A stretch of 64,000 nucleotides of DNA from Ursus arctos (Eukaryota; Chordata; Mammalia; Carnivora; Ursidae), in assembly GCF_023065955.2 (NCBI RefSeq), contig NW_026623100.1, positions 9,584,501 to 9,648,500 of the forward strand, in the 5' to 3' direction. Position 1 is the first letter of the stretch; each line of letters starts with the position of its first letter. Below the pieces are notes generated by a model. That model saw only the letters and a program-made list of their open reading frames with translations, was not told the origin of the DNA and did not search any database. The position numbers were made by a program, and so were the translations under genes. Below are positions 35,107 through 45,800 of the stretch, one piece after another.

Positions 35107-35344
35107 TAAATACAACTGTATAGGGGCGCCTGGGTGGCTCAGTCGTTAAGCGTCTGCCTTCGGCTCAGGGCGTGATCCCAGCGTTCTGGGATCGAGCCCC
35201 ACATCAGGCTCCTCTGCTGGAAGCCTGCTTCTTCCTCTCCCACTCCCCCTGCCTGTGTTCCCTCTCTCACTGGCTGTCTCTCTCTCTCTCTCTCTCTCAA
35301 ATAAATAAATAAAATCTTTAAAAATAAATAAATACAACTGTATA
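35107..35344 (+). mobile_element. Young full-length Can-SINE with perfect 16-bp target duplication
   Basis: Body 35123-35328 has an intact head (ggggcgcctgggtggctcag), 'cttcggctcagggcgtgatc', a CT run and an (AAAT)n tail. Flanks taaatacaactgtata at 35107-35122 and 35329-35344 are identical, so this is among the youngest insertions in the window. Confidence 0.98.
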
Positions 35345-35685
35345 AAATAGATTGAACAATATGGTTTCACTCATTTATGGAACATAAGAAATAGGAAGAT
35401 CTGTAGGAGAAGGAAGGGAAGAATGGAGGGGGGGTAAACAGAAGGGGGAATGAACCATGAGAGACTGTGGACTCTCAGAAACAAACTGAGGGCTTCAGGG
35501 GGGAGGGCAGTGGGGGATTGGGATAGGCCGGTGATGGGTATTAAGGAGGGCACGTATTGCATGGTGCACTGGGTGTTATATGCAAATAATGAATCATGGA
35601 ACACTACATCAGAAACTAAGGATATACTGTATGGTGACTAACATAACATAATAAAAAATTATTATAAAAAAAATAGATTGAACAA
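35344..35685 (+). mobile_element. 5'-truncated carnivore L1 3' end with perfect 16-bp target duplication
   Basis: Body 35360-35669 starts 'tatggtttcactcatttatg' and contains 'gaaccatgagagactgtgg' and 'ggcacgtattgcatggtgc' before its A-rich end. Flanks aaaatagattgaacaa at 35344-35359 and 35670-35685 are identical. It abuts the SINE's right duplication. The open frames inside it are shared by the other L1 tails and are not genes. Confidence 0.97.
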
Positions 35686-38008
35686 AATATAAGCCATCAC
35701 GGAACTCTGCTCTCCTCCAGGCACAATGGGGACAATATGTGTGGACATTTTTGCCACTCCTGGCCTTGCCATCATGGAAACGACTAGATAGACTTTTAAA
35801 GACATGTGTAGACTTTTTTCAGTAGACAAACTTACTGAGACCCCAGAATCCAAGTCCAGGAGTGATGTAAGATGCCCTTGATCTTATCCCATTTTCAATC
35901 TGTTATGCAGCCATCATTGGGTTCCTTGTATCATAAAGCAAGGAGAGCCATATAAATGAATTCTCCAAGACCACAGTGGGTCCCATTAGGAAATAGCTCA
36001 TCTAGTCGGATGTTGACAGCAGTAGTGAACTGTCTGTCAGGACCACGGCAACAACTAACTTCCTTGGCTTCCCTTGAGAAGGCAATTCTGTGGAATTGAA
36101 ATACCAAGTAGATAATTGATGTCTACCTCATTTCCCTGATACTCTGATGGCTTACAAGGTCGTCAAAATAGCTCTCTTTTGTCTCTTTTTTTTGTCATTT
36201 CTAACATGGAGTTTGCTCCACCTGTGTGAAAGAAGCAACATCTTTGCGGCAGGTGGGTTTCAAATGGAAATTGATCATGAACCTGTCATAGTCTTTCATT
36301 TGATGCTTCCATCCTAATCTGCCTCTGAGCTGCTCAGTTAGGATGCTGTCAGCTGACTCATACGCTCATACCACATTCATCCCAATAACTTCTGGATAAC
36401 CTTGTTAAAATTAAGTGTCTGCTCTGTGGATAAATGAGTCTCATTAAATAACATTTTTGCATCTTGGTACCAAAGCATAATATATACATTAATAGTTGAT
36501 TTTTAAAAATGTTCTCTACAACATTGCATGTAAAAAACATAAATCAGTAGAGGAATCCAAATATTTCCCAGTGTCTCTAAGTCATACTTATATTTATCTA
36601 AGATACTTTATTTGATGGCTAAAGGATTAGGGTTGGGGTTATGTGAACTCCTTTCTGAAATTTTTCTTAAAAGAGGAGACAAAATAAATAGAGCAGTCTG
36701 ACTCTGATGTTTGTATGGTTTCAATCAGTCATCATCTGACTTCACAGCCCATGAGAAAGTGGTAGATTTACACTGAAATAGTTATCCTCAGAGCACAGAA
36801 GTGTTCTTTTACTCTGAAATAGTTACCCTTTTTGCACAAGATAAATTTTTACTTTTTTGTCTGAAACAGGCAATGCAGAAGCTTCTTTGGGAATGACTAA
36901 AACATCCACCTTTAAAAGAGCTTACTTCTTCTCAACCTCTGTTATCACCTACAGAAATCAATGGCCATAGCAAACGAACAGTAGAGTCTTTATTGAGCAA
37001 GGTGGATAGATTCGTTTTGAATTTCTGTGGTTCTATTTCCTTTGCAGGAAAAACATCTGTTGAGATTTTTTATTGAGTGTTTCCATTTAAAACTATATTT
37101 ATTTTAACAAAAAATCCTTGTAATATTAGTTTGCCGAAATATCATCGTTGGATGCTAGGAAGTAGGTGGAATAGAGAATAGCATAAAGGGACCAAGGGGG
37201 TCTTTTTAATTGCAGAAGGACAGAGAAAGGAAGCCTTTTGGTGTCTGGCACTAGATTTTAATTTAGAAGAGGAAACTGAGTTAAGTTCAATGACAACCTC
37301 ATTCAGTTCCTTTTGCGATGCCTTAGCCTTTGGCATACTGACACATCAGATAGGTTTCAAAGATCCCTTTTATGTTTGTAAAATATTAATTGTTTTTTTA
37401 CTCAGCTTTTACACAGGGTAAAGAGCATAAAGAAAAAGATGAGACTGTGGAAATTTCCTGCCTCAGTCATTCAGGCCAGTGTCAGGACCACTCCATGGAG
37501 CATTGGACCAGACAGATGATGCTGGGCATTATCCAAAAACATGGCCATAGACTCTGGATGATTAGGGGAGAGAGTTTTGAGGAGGATGGAGGAAGCCTTC
37601 AAAAACTAAGCAGTGGAGAAAAAAATTGACGATCGTGGAGAACAAGACATTTTTCAAAATCTATGATAGTCTCCCAATTGAGGAGAACAGAAGAGCCTTA
37701 AAAAGGTGGCAGATGGAGAGTGTTAACAAGAAAATAGATCATAAAAGAATTTATGAACTTGCAAACTTTCTCTAAAAATAGTAAGAAACAAATCGGTAGT
37801 AAACGTATAAAGAAAAGCAAGGGAATGACAAACAACATTTGGGAATAATGAAGAGAAGGTGGTAAATAAGGAGCACAATGGTTTGAAAATTTATTTTTAC
37901 AGTTCTGTATCTTAAGCTGTTTGAGTACACAAATAGGTATTTTACTGTTATTCTTAAAATGTACATATACATTATGGATGTATCATATATACAAAAATAT
38001 ATATTTTG
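35686..38008. other. Gene-free sequence
   Basis: Unique AT-rich DNA. A strong pyrimidine tract plus acceptor (ttactcagcttttacacag) lies before 37417, and the frame after it is open to 37629, but I find no matching donor and no recognised protein. I do not call an exon. Confidence 0.45.
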
Positions 38009-38010
38009 TA

Positions 38011-38041
<31 letters not shown>
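38009..38041. repeat. (TA)n followed by T-run
   Basis: An alternating TA run runs into fifteen or so T. It forms the tail side of the antisense SINE that follows. Confidence 0.85.
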
Positions 38042-38236
38042 GAGAGAGAGAGAGCGAGCATGTGTGCATGTGAGCTTGGGGAAAGGGGAAGAGGGAGAGG
38101 GAGAAAGGGGAAGAGGGAGAGGGAGAAAGAGAATCTTAAGCAGGCTCCATGCCCATCATGGAGCCAACATGAGATCATGACCTGAGCTGAAATTAAGAGT
38201 CTGATGCTTAACTGACTGAGCCACCCAGACACCACT
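38028..38236 (-). mobile_element. Can-SINE (antisense) with internal duplication
   Basis: Head 'ctgagccacccagacacc' ends at about 38236, with 'gatcatgacctgagctgaaa' and 'catgcccatcatggagcc' inside. A purine stretch of about 22 bases beginning ggggaagagggagag is repeated twice (about 38082-38127), extending the CT-rich part. Confidence 0.88.
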
Positions 38237-38270
38237 ATAAGTATGATATATTTTGAAATAAAATCTTTAA

Positions 38271-38375
38271 GGGGCACCTGACTGGCTCTGTTGGTAGATC
38301 ATGTGACTCTTGATCTCGGGGTTGTGAGTTTGAGCCCCACACTGGGTGTAGAGATTACTTAAAAATAAAATCTTA
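38271..38375 (+). repeat. Short, old Can-SINE
   Basis: 'ggggcacctgactggctctg', 'ttgatctcggggttgtgag', 'gagccccacactgggtgtag', 'agattacttaaaaataaaat'. It lacks the CT stretch, matching the older subfamily at 18141. It sits 35 bp from an opposite-strand SINE. Confidence 0.88.
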
Positions 38376-38489
38376 AAAAAGAAAACTAAGAAAATGGAAA
38401 GAATTGGTTAGCTGCAAAAGAGCTCAACTAAAGATTTATAATGGTGCCCAAAATATACTCAATGATTTCGAAGTAGTAATAATAACGAT

Positions 38490-38690
38490 TTGCCCTCTTG
38501 ACTTCTGATGAAGCAAGTACTATTCAAGCACTTGTAAATGCAATAATTTATGTAATGGACAGGCTTGTGTAGTATGTCATTGTCATCCCCATTTATATAG
38601 TGGGGAAACTAAGACACAGAGTGTGACCAGGATCAAATCCAGGCACTTTGGCTCTGAAGCCCATGCTCTTCGCCACTTTTCTACACACCC
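38490..38690 (-). repeat. MIR SINE (antisense)
   Basis: 'catccccatttatatagtgg', 'ggaaactaagacacagagtg', 'ggatcaaatccaggcacttt': reverse-complement MIR. Confidence 0.7.
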
Positions 38691-39344
38691 ATATAGTATT
38701 AAAGAGACTAAATAAAATTTTGCATTGGTTCTTTTACAGAAAAGATCAAATTGTCTTTTGAGTCTGAAAGGTTGGAAGCCACAGATGGAATGAAATCAGT
38801 GGCAGCACCAATTTTAGAGCTATTGACCAAAACCATCCTGTAACTGGCAAATTGCTGAAAACCTGGTTAGCTACCAATTTGACTTCTTTCCATAGGGAAC
38901 TCAGTGAATTAAGATCTGTGAGTCACTTCCTTATGAGGCCAGCCGGTGAACTCTATTAAATGCAAAATGCAAGGACTATGCTTCAAGGGGTGGGACGTGT
39001 GGTTTCTATGGGGAAAATATCTGACTAACCCAAGTACTACATTTTTGAGAGAAAATATAAGTGTGTTAATAGAAGCCATTGAAATAATGTACTTAAATTA
39101 TTAGAAGGCCTTTGAAAATATTAGGTACTAAGGTTACTAAAAAAAATTGAGCTTTCATATGATTAAAAGTGAAGGGAAGAAAAAGTAGCATTTTGAAGTA
39201 GTTAGAAAATGAATATATAGAAAACAAAGGGTAAAGAGGTACATTTTGGGTAATGATAGATAATCATTTAAATCCTTTAGGACTAGATATTGGCTTGAGA
39301 TCTGGTTAGTTAATATATTCACAGTATTGAAGTATTTCACAAAC

Positions 39345-39500
39345 TTCATTGTAATATAAGAATTTCCTAGGGAACTTGTTAAAAATGTAAATTCCTGGAT
39401 TCCACCCCAAAGATTCTGACTCAGTGGGTTTGGAGCTGGCCCAGAAATTGGCAATTTTAACAAGAGTTCTAGGTGATTGTGCTGCAGATGGTTCCTGACC
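39345..39500 (+). repeat. MER5A hAT-Charlie MITE
   Basis: 'taagaatttcctagggaac', 'tggattccaccccaaagatt', 'ctgactcagtgggtttggag', 'gcaattttaacaagagttct', 'gtgattgtgctgcagatgg'. This is the usual MER5A order; both ends are worn. Confidence 0.8.
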
Positions 39501-39825
39501 CCTCTCAAAAAAACTAAAATCCTTACCACAAATGATGTGATTCCAGGATGACAAGGTGCAGAGTGACATGTGACATGCAGATGACCCCGAATTTTCTGAA
39601 AAATAGTGTGCCGAAGTTATAAGGATAAATCACAAAATGATCTTGAAAGACTGGGCAGAAAAGAAAAACAGCAGCTTTAATGTAAGCAATTCTAAAATAA
39701 TGCCTTAGTGGAAAGCAATCCAAACTCAATTTAGCACTGTCCTTAGGACATAGGAGAAGCAGAGCTATCTTATTTTGGAGCTCATAGACATATTCATAGA
39801 GGATGAAAACCCCACATTAATAAGT

Positions 39826-40155
39826 GTATCAGTCAGTTATTACTGAAGAACAAACCATCCCAAAACAAGTGGCCTAGAACATTATTCTTGCTCCTATATC
39901 CACTCTAGGCTGGAACTGGCTAGAACCAGCTCCATGTTGAAGATTGGGTTCAGATCTGTTCTGTGAGTTAATTTTCTTTCAACCGCATAGTCTCTGGGGC
40001 ATGTCCTTTTCATGGTGATAGCAGGAGTGCAGAAGGGCAAGCCCTACTGAGCAAGCGCATTTGAAGATTGTGTCATGTCCACTATATCCCACACACCAAA
40101 GTCACTCAGCCAACAAAATCAAGGGGTAGGGAAAAATATTCCATCCACAATGGGA
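39826..40155 (-). repeat. Ancient LTR-like repeat (antisense), family uncertain
   Basis: Starts 'gtgtatcagtcagttattac', then 'aacaaaccatcccaaaac', and ends 'aatcaaggggtagggaaa' with 'attccatccacaatggga'. The pattern is of a common mammal-wide repeat, LTR-like, that I cannot name with certainty. Confidence 0.45.
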
Positions 40156-40642
40156 AAGAAAGGGGAGTGAGTATCTTCTGGAAAATAGCCTAAAATAGCA
40201 CAGTAGAGATATTTTTCTTTAGTTGATGTCAGGAAAAAAAGCCATTAATGAGATATCCATAGGTTCAAGGTCAAGGTGTGGAGGAAGACTTACCCAAATT
40301 AAAGGTAGGCTTAGGGGAAATGTGACAATGGAGGCCCAGGAAGAGTACTTGGGGAGAATGTAGAAGAGAATCATTAACTATTTTTGGGACCAGCCAGGAA
40401 GGTTGAATTGACTGGCATTTGTAGGATGGATAGGATCTTTCACCATCGGAAACAGAAAGTTGATCTGATCCAAGCTGGGATTTGTGTTATGTGTTCTGGT
40501 GTTACATTTCTCTATCCTTACTGTTCATTGCACCTGAAAATCACAACATATATTCACTATACCTTATTTTTCTAATGGCTATTTACAGAATGACTTGGAA
40601 AAACCTCTAAATTCTTGGATATAAAGCAAATACAATGAAATA

Positions 40643-40872
40643 AAAAGCCTGTATTTCTTTCTCTTTTTTTTAAGATTTTATTTATTTATTTGACAGAGAT
40701 AGACAGCCAGCGAGAGAGGGAACATAAGCAGGGGGAGTGAGAGAGGAAGAAGCAGGCTCCCAGCAGAGGAGCCTGATGCGGGGCTTGATCCCAGGACTCT
40801 GGGATCACGCCCTGAGCTGAAGGCAGACGCTCAACGACTGAGCCACCCAGGCGCCCCAAAAGCCTGTATTTC
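40643..40872 (-). mobile_element. Can-SINE (antisense) with perfect 15-bp target duplication
   Basis: Body about 40658-40857, head 'gccacccaggcgcccc' at the right. Flanks aaaagcctgtatttc at 40643-40657 and 40858-40872 are identical, so the insertion is relatively young. Confidence 0.97.
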
Positions 40873-41829
40873 AACATCTAAAAATGCAATGATTTTATTA
40901 AACATTTTCTAAATGTTAAAAAAAAAAACTAACTCATACAGAACCATTTGATAATCAGCATAATTATTTTAGGATTAAAAATTATTCAGGCTTATAAACA
41001 AACTGTGACAATTGATCACAGTTAACGCTAATAAGTAGGGTGCAGTATTATGTTCTGATTCACTCAATCGTGCCTCTAAATGAGTGGCACAGTTATAAGA
41101 ATGGTTTGTAAATGAGCTCCCAAACATAGATACCAATTATGATTGTTCATTTATTTAGGATGAAAGAATATCAATTTTATGCATTTTTCCTTTTGAGAAA
41201 ATAAATATTTTTTAGGACAGTCTTCTTGAAACCTGTGTACCCATGCCCCTCACTAAGAGTGTAGTGATAAGTAAAGATAAAAATTAGAGCACTCTTTGTC
41301 TCCATGGTTCTTTCTAGGAAAAGACTGAGGGATTTAATGAGAGGTACTCTATAAAAGCAGAACTCACTAATTTCTAGCAGAATTTCAATACCAGAAGAGG
41401 GGAAGGATTGTAATCATTCCCTCCTATATGTCCCATATCAGGACAACAATTGAGTCATCATTTGAGAATTTCCTGAAAGACGACCCTTGCTCCAAATGTG
41501 CTATCTCCAAAATCCTTTGAGAGATGTTAATAGCATTAAGAAATGCTTATGTATAATTTGATAACCAAGTAATCAAAAGTCTCACATTCCTGGACTGAAG
41601 GTGGGATCTGTACCACATTTTCTAAAATGTTTGGTCACCAACCTAAGAAAGGACCAGGTGCCAAAAGATTTTTTGCAATCTGATTATTTGAAACTAGAAC
41701 ATAATTTCTCAAAGAAATAATGTTATGAGTAGTGGGTTAGTTCCAGAATAGTCTATAGGAATCAATAGATCTCACACTGTCACTAAAATAACACTAGGAT
41801 AAGATTTCAACTGTATCAGTCCTCCTTTT
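40873..41829. other. Gene-free AT-rich sequence
   Basis: No gene or repeat recognised beyond a short A-run at about 40918-40928. Confidence 0.5.
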
Positions 41830-43228
41830 TGTTCATTTTTCAAGGTATAATTTATATATAATACAATCTACCGATTATAAACAATGAGCAACTCAATGAA
41901 TTTTGATGATTTCAGCATCTATGTCATCTCGCCATTGGCATCTATTACCTTTTCCAACGTGAATTGAGATTTTCTTGGTTCTTCATATGCTCAGTAACTT
42001 TGGATTGTATTTTGGACATTTTGAATATGATACAGTTAAGACTGATTCTTGTTTAAATCATATGGAGAAGGTTGATATTTTTGTTTTAGCAGGCAGTCAG
42101 TCAGCCTGGTTGGATTCAGGCTTTAGGTTCTGATGTACCTTCTGTGAGTTTTAGTTTCAATGCCAGTTCTGTTTTCAAATCATTGGCGTGCTATTCAGGC
42201 CATTCCTGTGCATGTGCCATCCAGTGTCTGCCTGGAAGCAGCCAGTCCAAGAATTCAGACCTCAAAGTCTGTGGTATGCTGTTTAGAGTTAGATCCAAGC
42301 ATGTTCTGCCGAGAGGTGAACCCAGGAGATCATAAGAAACCTTATGGGGTTAATTTTCCAATCTTTATCCTCTTTGTAATCTCTCCCGAACTTTCTGGTT
42401 CACTGGGACTCTCTTCTTAGACATCCCACCAGAAACCTGGGACTTCATAGCACTCTGTCACACACTTCCTGCAACCCTACCCAGGGGTTTGCCCCAACTT
42501 CTTAGGAAGATTGATCTGATCCAAGCTGTGATTTGTGTTTGTATGTGCCCCAAGTTACGTTCATGTAGCTCATGCTGACTGGGCATTGTTCTAACTGGAG
42601 AAGAAGGTTCTTCTTCATGGCAGGCCTAGGCTCTTGCTGACACCCATTTGCTGCCACTCTAAAAGCCATCACCACCAAGGGATATTTTTGGAGCCTGAAT
42701 TGTGACAGAGCGGAAGAATGGAGGATTCCCTGCATATTCTCTGAATGTTGGTAGCAACTTCTCCTTCCCTTTGAGCCATATTAGCAGGCTTCTCCTAATA
42801 CTCTCTCTCTGTCTCCGTCTCTCCACAATAATGCCCACTTGTGGATTTCAAGCTTTGTGGAATGCAGACTGGGAGATACCAGAGAGAAAAGAAAATGGTT
42901 CACTGGTACTTCAGATTCTGGTCTTCTTTGCTGGCCAGTCTGCTGCTGTTTAATTTTTATTCCACGCATTTTGTCCAGGTTCTGTAGCTGCATTCAGCGT
43001 GTGAGAGAGGATAAAGTAGGCTTACTCTATCTCTAGAAGTGAACATGTCAGTCTAGTTAATTTTAGTCTAGAATTTCTAGTGGATATGCAGTGTTACCTC
43101 ATTGGGGCTTTCATTGGCGTTCCCTTTTTAGCCAATGATATTGAGCATCTTTTCATGTGCTTATTTTCCACTCCTATATCTTCTTTGGCAAAGTGTTTTT
43201 CCAAATATTTGCCCATTTTTTAAAGAAA
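41830..43228 (-). repeat. Old L1 3' end (antisense)
   Basis: 'tggattgtattttggacatt', 'catatggagaaggttgatat', 'ttcagacctcaaagtctgtgg' and 'cccaccagaaacctgggact' follow the antisense 3'-UTR of an old L1. At 43125-43225 the text turns into antisense ORF2 end ('gagcatcttttcatgtgc'). Short frames inside are not genes. Confidence 0.6.
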
Positions 43229-44110
43229 ATTAACTTCTTCTTTCAGTATAGTGTAGTATTTACAAAATGTTGCAGATAGTACTGACAGTTCCCTATACCC
43301 TACACCCAGTTTCAACTATTGCTCATATCTTATGTTAGTATAGAATGTTCATCACAACTAATGAGCCAATATTGACACATTATTATTAACTAAATAATAC
43401 TTTTTTCAGATTTACTTAGTTTTTACCTAATATCCCTTTTCTATTCTAGGATCTCATATAGGAAGCAACACATTTAGTCGTCATATTTTCTTAGTCTTCT
43501 CTAAACTGTGAGTTTCTCAGACTTCCCTTATTTTTGATAACCTTGACAGTTCTGAAAAGTACTAGCCCAGTATTTGTAGGAAACCCTCGATTTAGGTTTG
43601 TCTGATCTTTTTCTCATGATTAAACTGAGGTTATGGGTTTAGCGGAGGAAGACCCCAGAAGTAAAGTGCCAGTTTCATCACATGATATATAGGGTACATG
43701 CTGTCAACATGACTTACCAGTGTTGATGTTGACCTTGATCATTTCACTGGAGTTGTGTTTGCCAGATTTCCCCCATGTAAAGTTGCCTTTCCTCCCCCTC
43801 TTCCATGCTATACTTTTGGGAGAGAAGTCCCCATGTGCAGCCCACACTTAAGTATGAGGTTATGCTCCATTTCCTGGAGGGCATATTAGCTACATAACTT
43901 ATTTTAATTCTTGTACACAGGAGATTTATCTGCTCTTCCCCATGAAGTTACTGTTTTCAGTCATGTTTTTTATAATCAGTATGGAATCATGGATATTTAT
44001 CTCATACTTTGAGTTATAATCCAACACTATTTTGTTGTTCTAGTTCTGGCCATTAGGAACTCTTCCAGTTGGCTCCTGTATTCCTTTGACATAGCTCCAT
44101 CATTGTGTTT
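43229..44110 (-). repeat. Second old L1-type 3'-UTR segment nested in the first (antisense)
   Basis: Between 'gcccattttttaaag' (43205-43220) and 'attgcgttgtcttctcattt' (44124), which are adjacent in an L1, lies about 0.88 kb. Its text ('gttgatgttgaccttgatc', 'cccatgtgcagcccacactt', 'ggatatttatctcatacttt') belongs to another old L1 3' UTR. It appears inserted into the first. Confidence 0.5.
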
Positions 44111-44880
44111 TTGCCCACGTTTTATTGCGTTGTCTTCTCATTTATTGAATTGTAAGAGTTCTTTATTTTGGTTGTAAGTCTTCTATCTGATATATGTTGT
44201 ACAAATATTTTCTCCCAGACCATGAATTCTCCCCTTCTTCTTCTTCTTCTTCTCCTTCTCCTTCTCCTTCTCCTCCTCCTCCTCCTCCTGCTCTCCTCCT
44301 CCTCCTCCTCCTTCTTCTTTTTCTTCGTAACAGCTTTATTGAGCTATAACTCGTATACCATATAATTCACTCATTAAACGTGTACAATTTTTAATATATT
44401 CAGAGTTATGTAACTATCATCACAGTCAATTTTTGAACATTTTCATCACCCCCAAAAGAAACCCGGTACCCTTTTTCTCTTCATTTTTTACAGTGTCTTT
44501 TCAAGAAGGAAAGTTTTAATTTTAACAAAGTGAAATTATTTTTTTCTCTTGAAGTTTGTGCTTTTTGTGTCTTAGTTAAGAAATATTTGCCTCATCCAAG
44601 GTCATTTAGATTTTCACGTATGTTCTAGACATTTTGTATCATAGCACTTATATTTAGGTCTAAGACCCATTTTGTGACAGTTTATGATGTATGTGGCAAG
44701 GCTCGAGGTTCATCTGTTTATATATGGATATGCAATTATTCTAGCACCATTTTTGAAAAGATTCTTTTCCTCACTGAATTACCTTTTAACAAATTACCTT
44801 ACCTTCTTAAAACATAAATTGACCATTTATTTGCTAGTCTGTTTCTTCACTATTGTTTAAAATTTTTTGTTAATATTGTA
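44111..44880 (-). repeat. Old L1 ORF2-end and 3' segment (antisense), with insert
   Basis: 'aatattttctcccagaccat' then, after a microsatellite and a 'tttattgagctataact' L1 3'-UTR piece (44330-44480), 'gtgtcttagttaagaaatat' and 'ttgcctcatccaaggtcatt'. These are antisense ORF2-end landmarks. Confidence 0.6.
44232..44330. repeat. Long (CTT)n/(CTC)n polypyrimidine tract
   Basis: About 97 bases are almost pure pyrimidine, moving from ctt to cct triplets and back, with a single G near 44289. The 65-codon Leu/Ser/Phe frame across it is a by-product. Confidence 0.95.
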
Positions 44881-44889
44881 AAATGCCTA

Positions 44890-45800
44890 AAAATGTACAA
44901 CCTACCAAGACTGAATCATGAGGAAATAAAAAATCTGAACAGAACAATAACAAGTAAGGAGATTGCAATAATAATCAAAAACCCCAATAAACAAAGATGG
45001 CATCAGTGGTTAATTTTACCAAACATTTAAATAAGAATTAATACCAATCCTTCTCAAACTCTTCCCAAAGAAATGAAAAGGAGGGTATAGTTCCAAACTC
45101 ATTTTACAAAGCCAATGTTGCCTTGATACCAAAGCCAAATTACAAGGACACTACAAGAAAAGAAAATTATAGGTAAGTATCTCTGATGAGCATAGGTACA
45201 AAAATCCTCAACAAAATATTAACAAGCCTAAATCAACAGTACATTAAGAGGATCCTACACCATGATGAAGTGGGATTTTATCCCTGGGATACAAGTATAG
45301 TTCAACATACACACATCAATAAATGTGATATGCCACATTAATGCAATGAAGGGTAAAGATCATACGATAAGCCCAGTAGATGCAGAAAAAGCACATGCCA
45401 GAACTCAACATTCTTTCATGATGAAAGGTCTCAACAAGTTAGGTATAGAAGAAATGTATCTCAACATAATGAAGGCCATATATGACAACCCCACAACTGA
45501 CACTATACTCACTGGTATAAAAAAAAAAAAAGCTGAAAGTTTTTCCTCTAAGATTAAGAATAGGACAAGGATGTCTACCCTTGCCCTTCTATTCAGCATG
45601 GTACTGAAAGTGCTAGCCAGAGCAATTAGGCAAGAAAAAGAAGTATATTTCCAATTCTGCACCCCAAACCTTATCATTCTTATTGTACAGACTCCTTGGT
45701 TAGTGGAGAAGAAAGGCGCCAATCTCTATCTACAGGCAACTATATTCTGGTTATATATCTTCAACTTCTGCAAAAATAAAATGCCACTCTAGGCCAAAGA
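44890..45800 (+). pseudogene. L1 ORF2 reverse-transcriptase fragment
   Basis: The plus strand reads through the ORF2 RT region: 'accaagactgaatcatgagg', 'aattaataccaatccttctc', 'actacaagaaaagaaaatta', 'ccatgatgaagtgggatttt'. An open frame 45325-45792 gives peptides such as DAEKAHARTQHSF, LNIMKAIYDNP and VLKVLARAIRQEKE, recognisable L1 RT motifs. The family codon for the expected F/D in this motif is altered, stops lie upstream, and text after about 45640 no longer follows L1. It is a dead 5'- and 3'-truncated copy. Confidence 0.85.

Noticed and set aside
35371..35604. Pair of similar minus-strand proteins also seen at 51202-51402
   Set aside because: They are antisense readings of the shared L1 3' tails, so the similarity reflects the repeat and not a gene family.
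37390..37629. 79-codon frame after a strong acceptor-like site
   Set aside because: No suitable donor within the open part and no recognised protein.
44168..44365. Poly-leucine/serine open frame
   Set aside because: It is the translation of the (CTT)n/(CTC)n tract.
45325..45792. 155-codon plus-strand open frame
   Set aside because: It is a decayed L1 ORF2 reverse-transcriptase piece, annotated as such, not a host gene.
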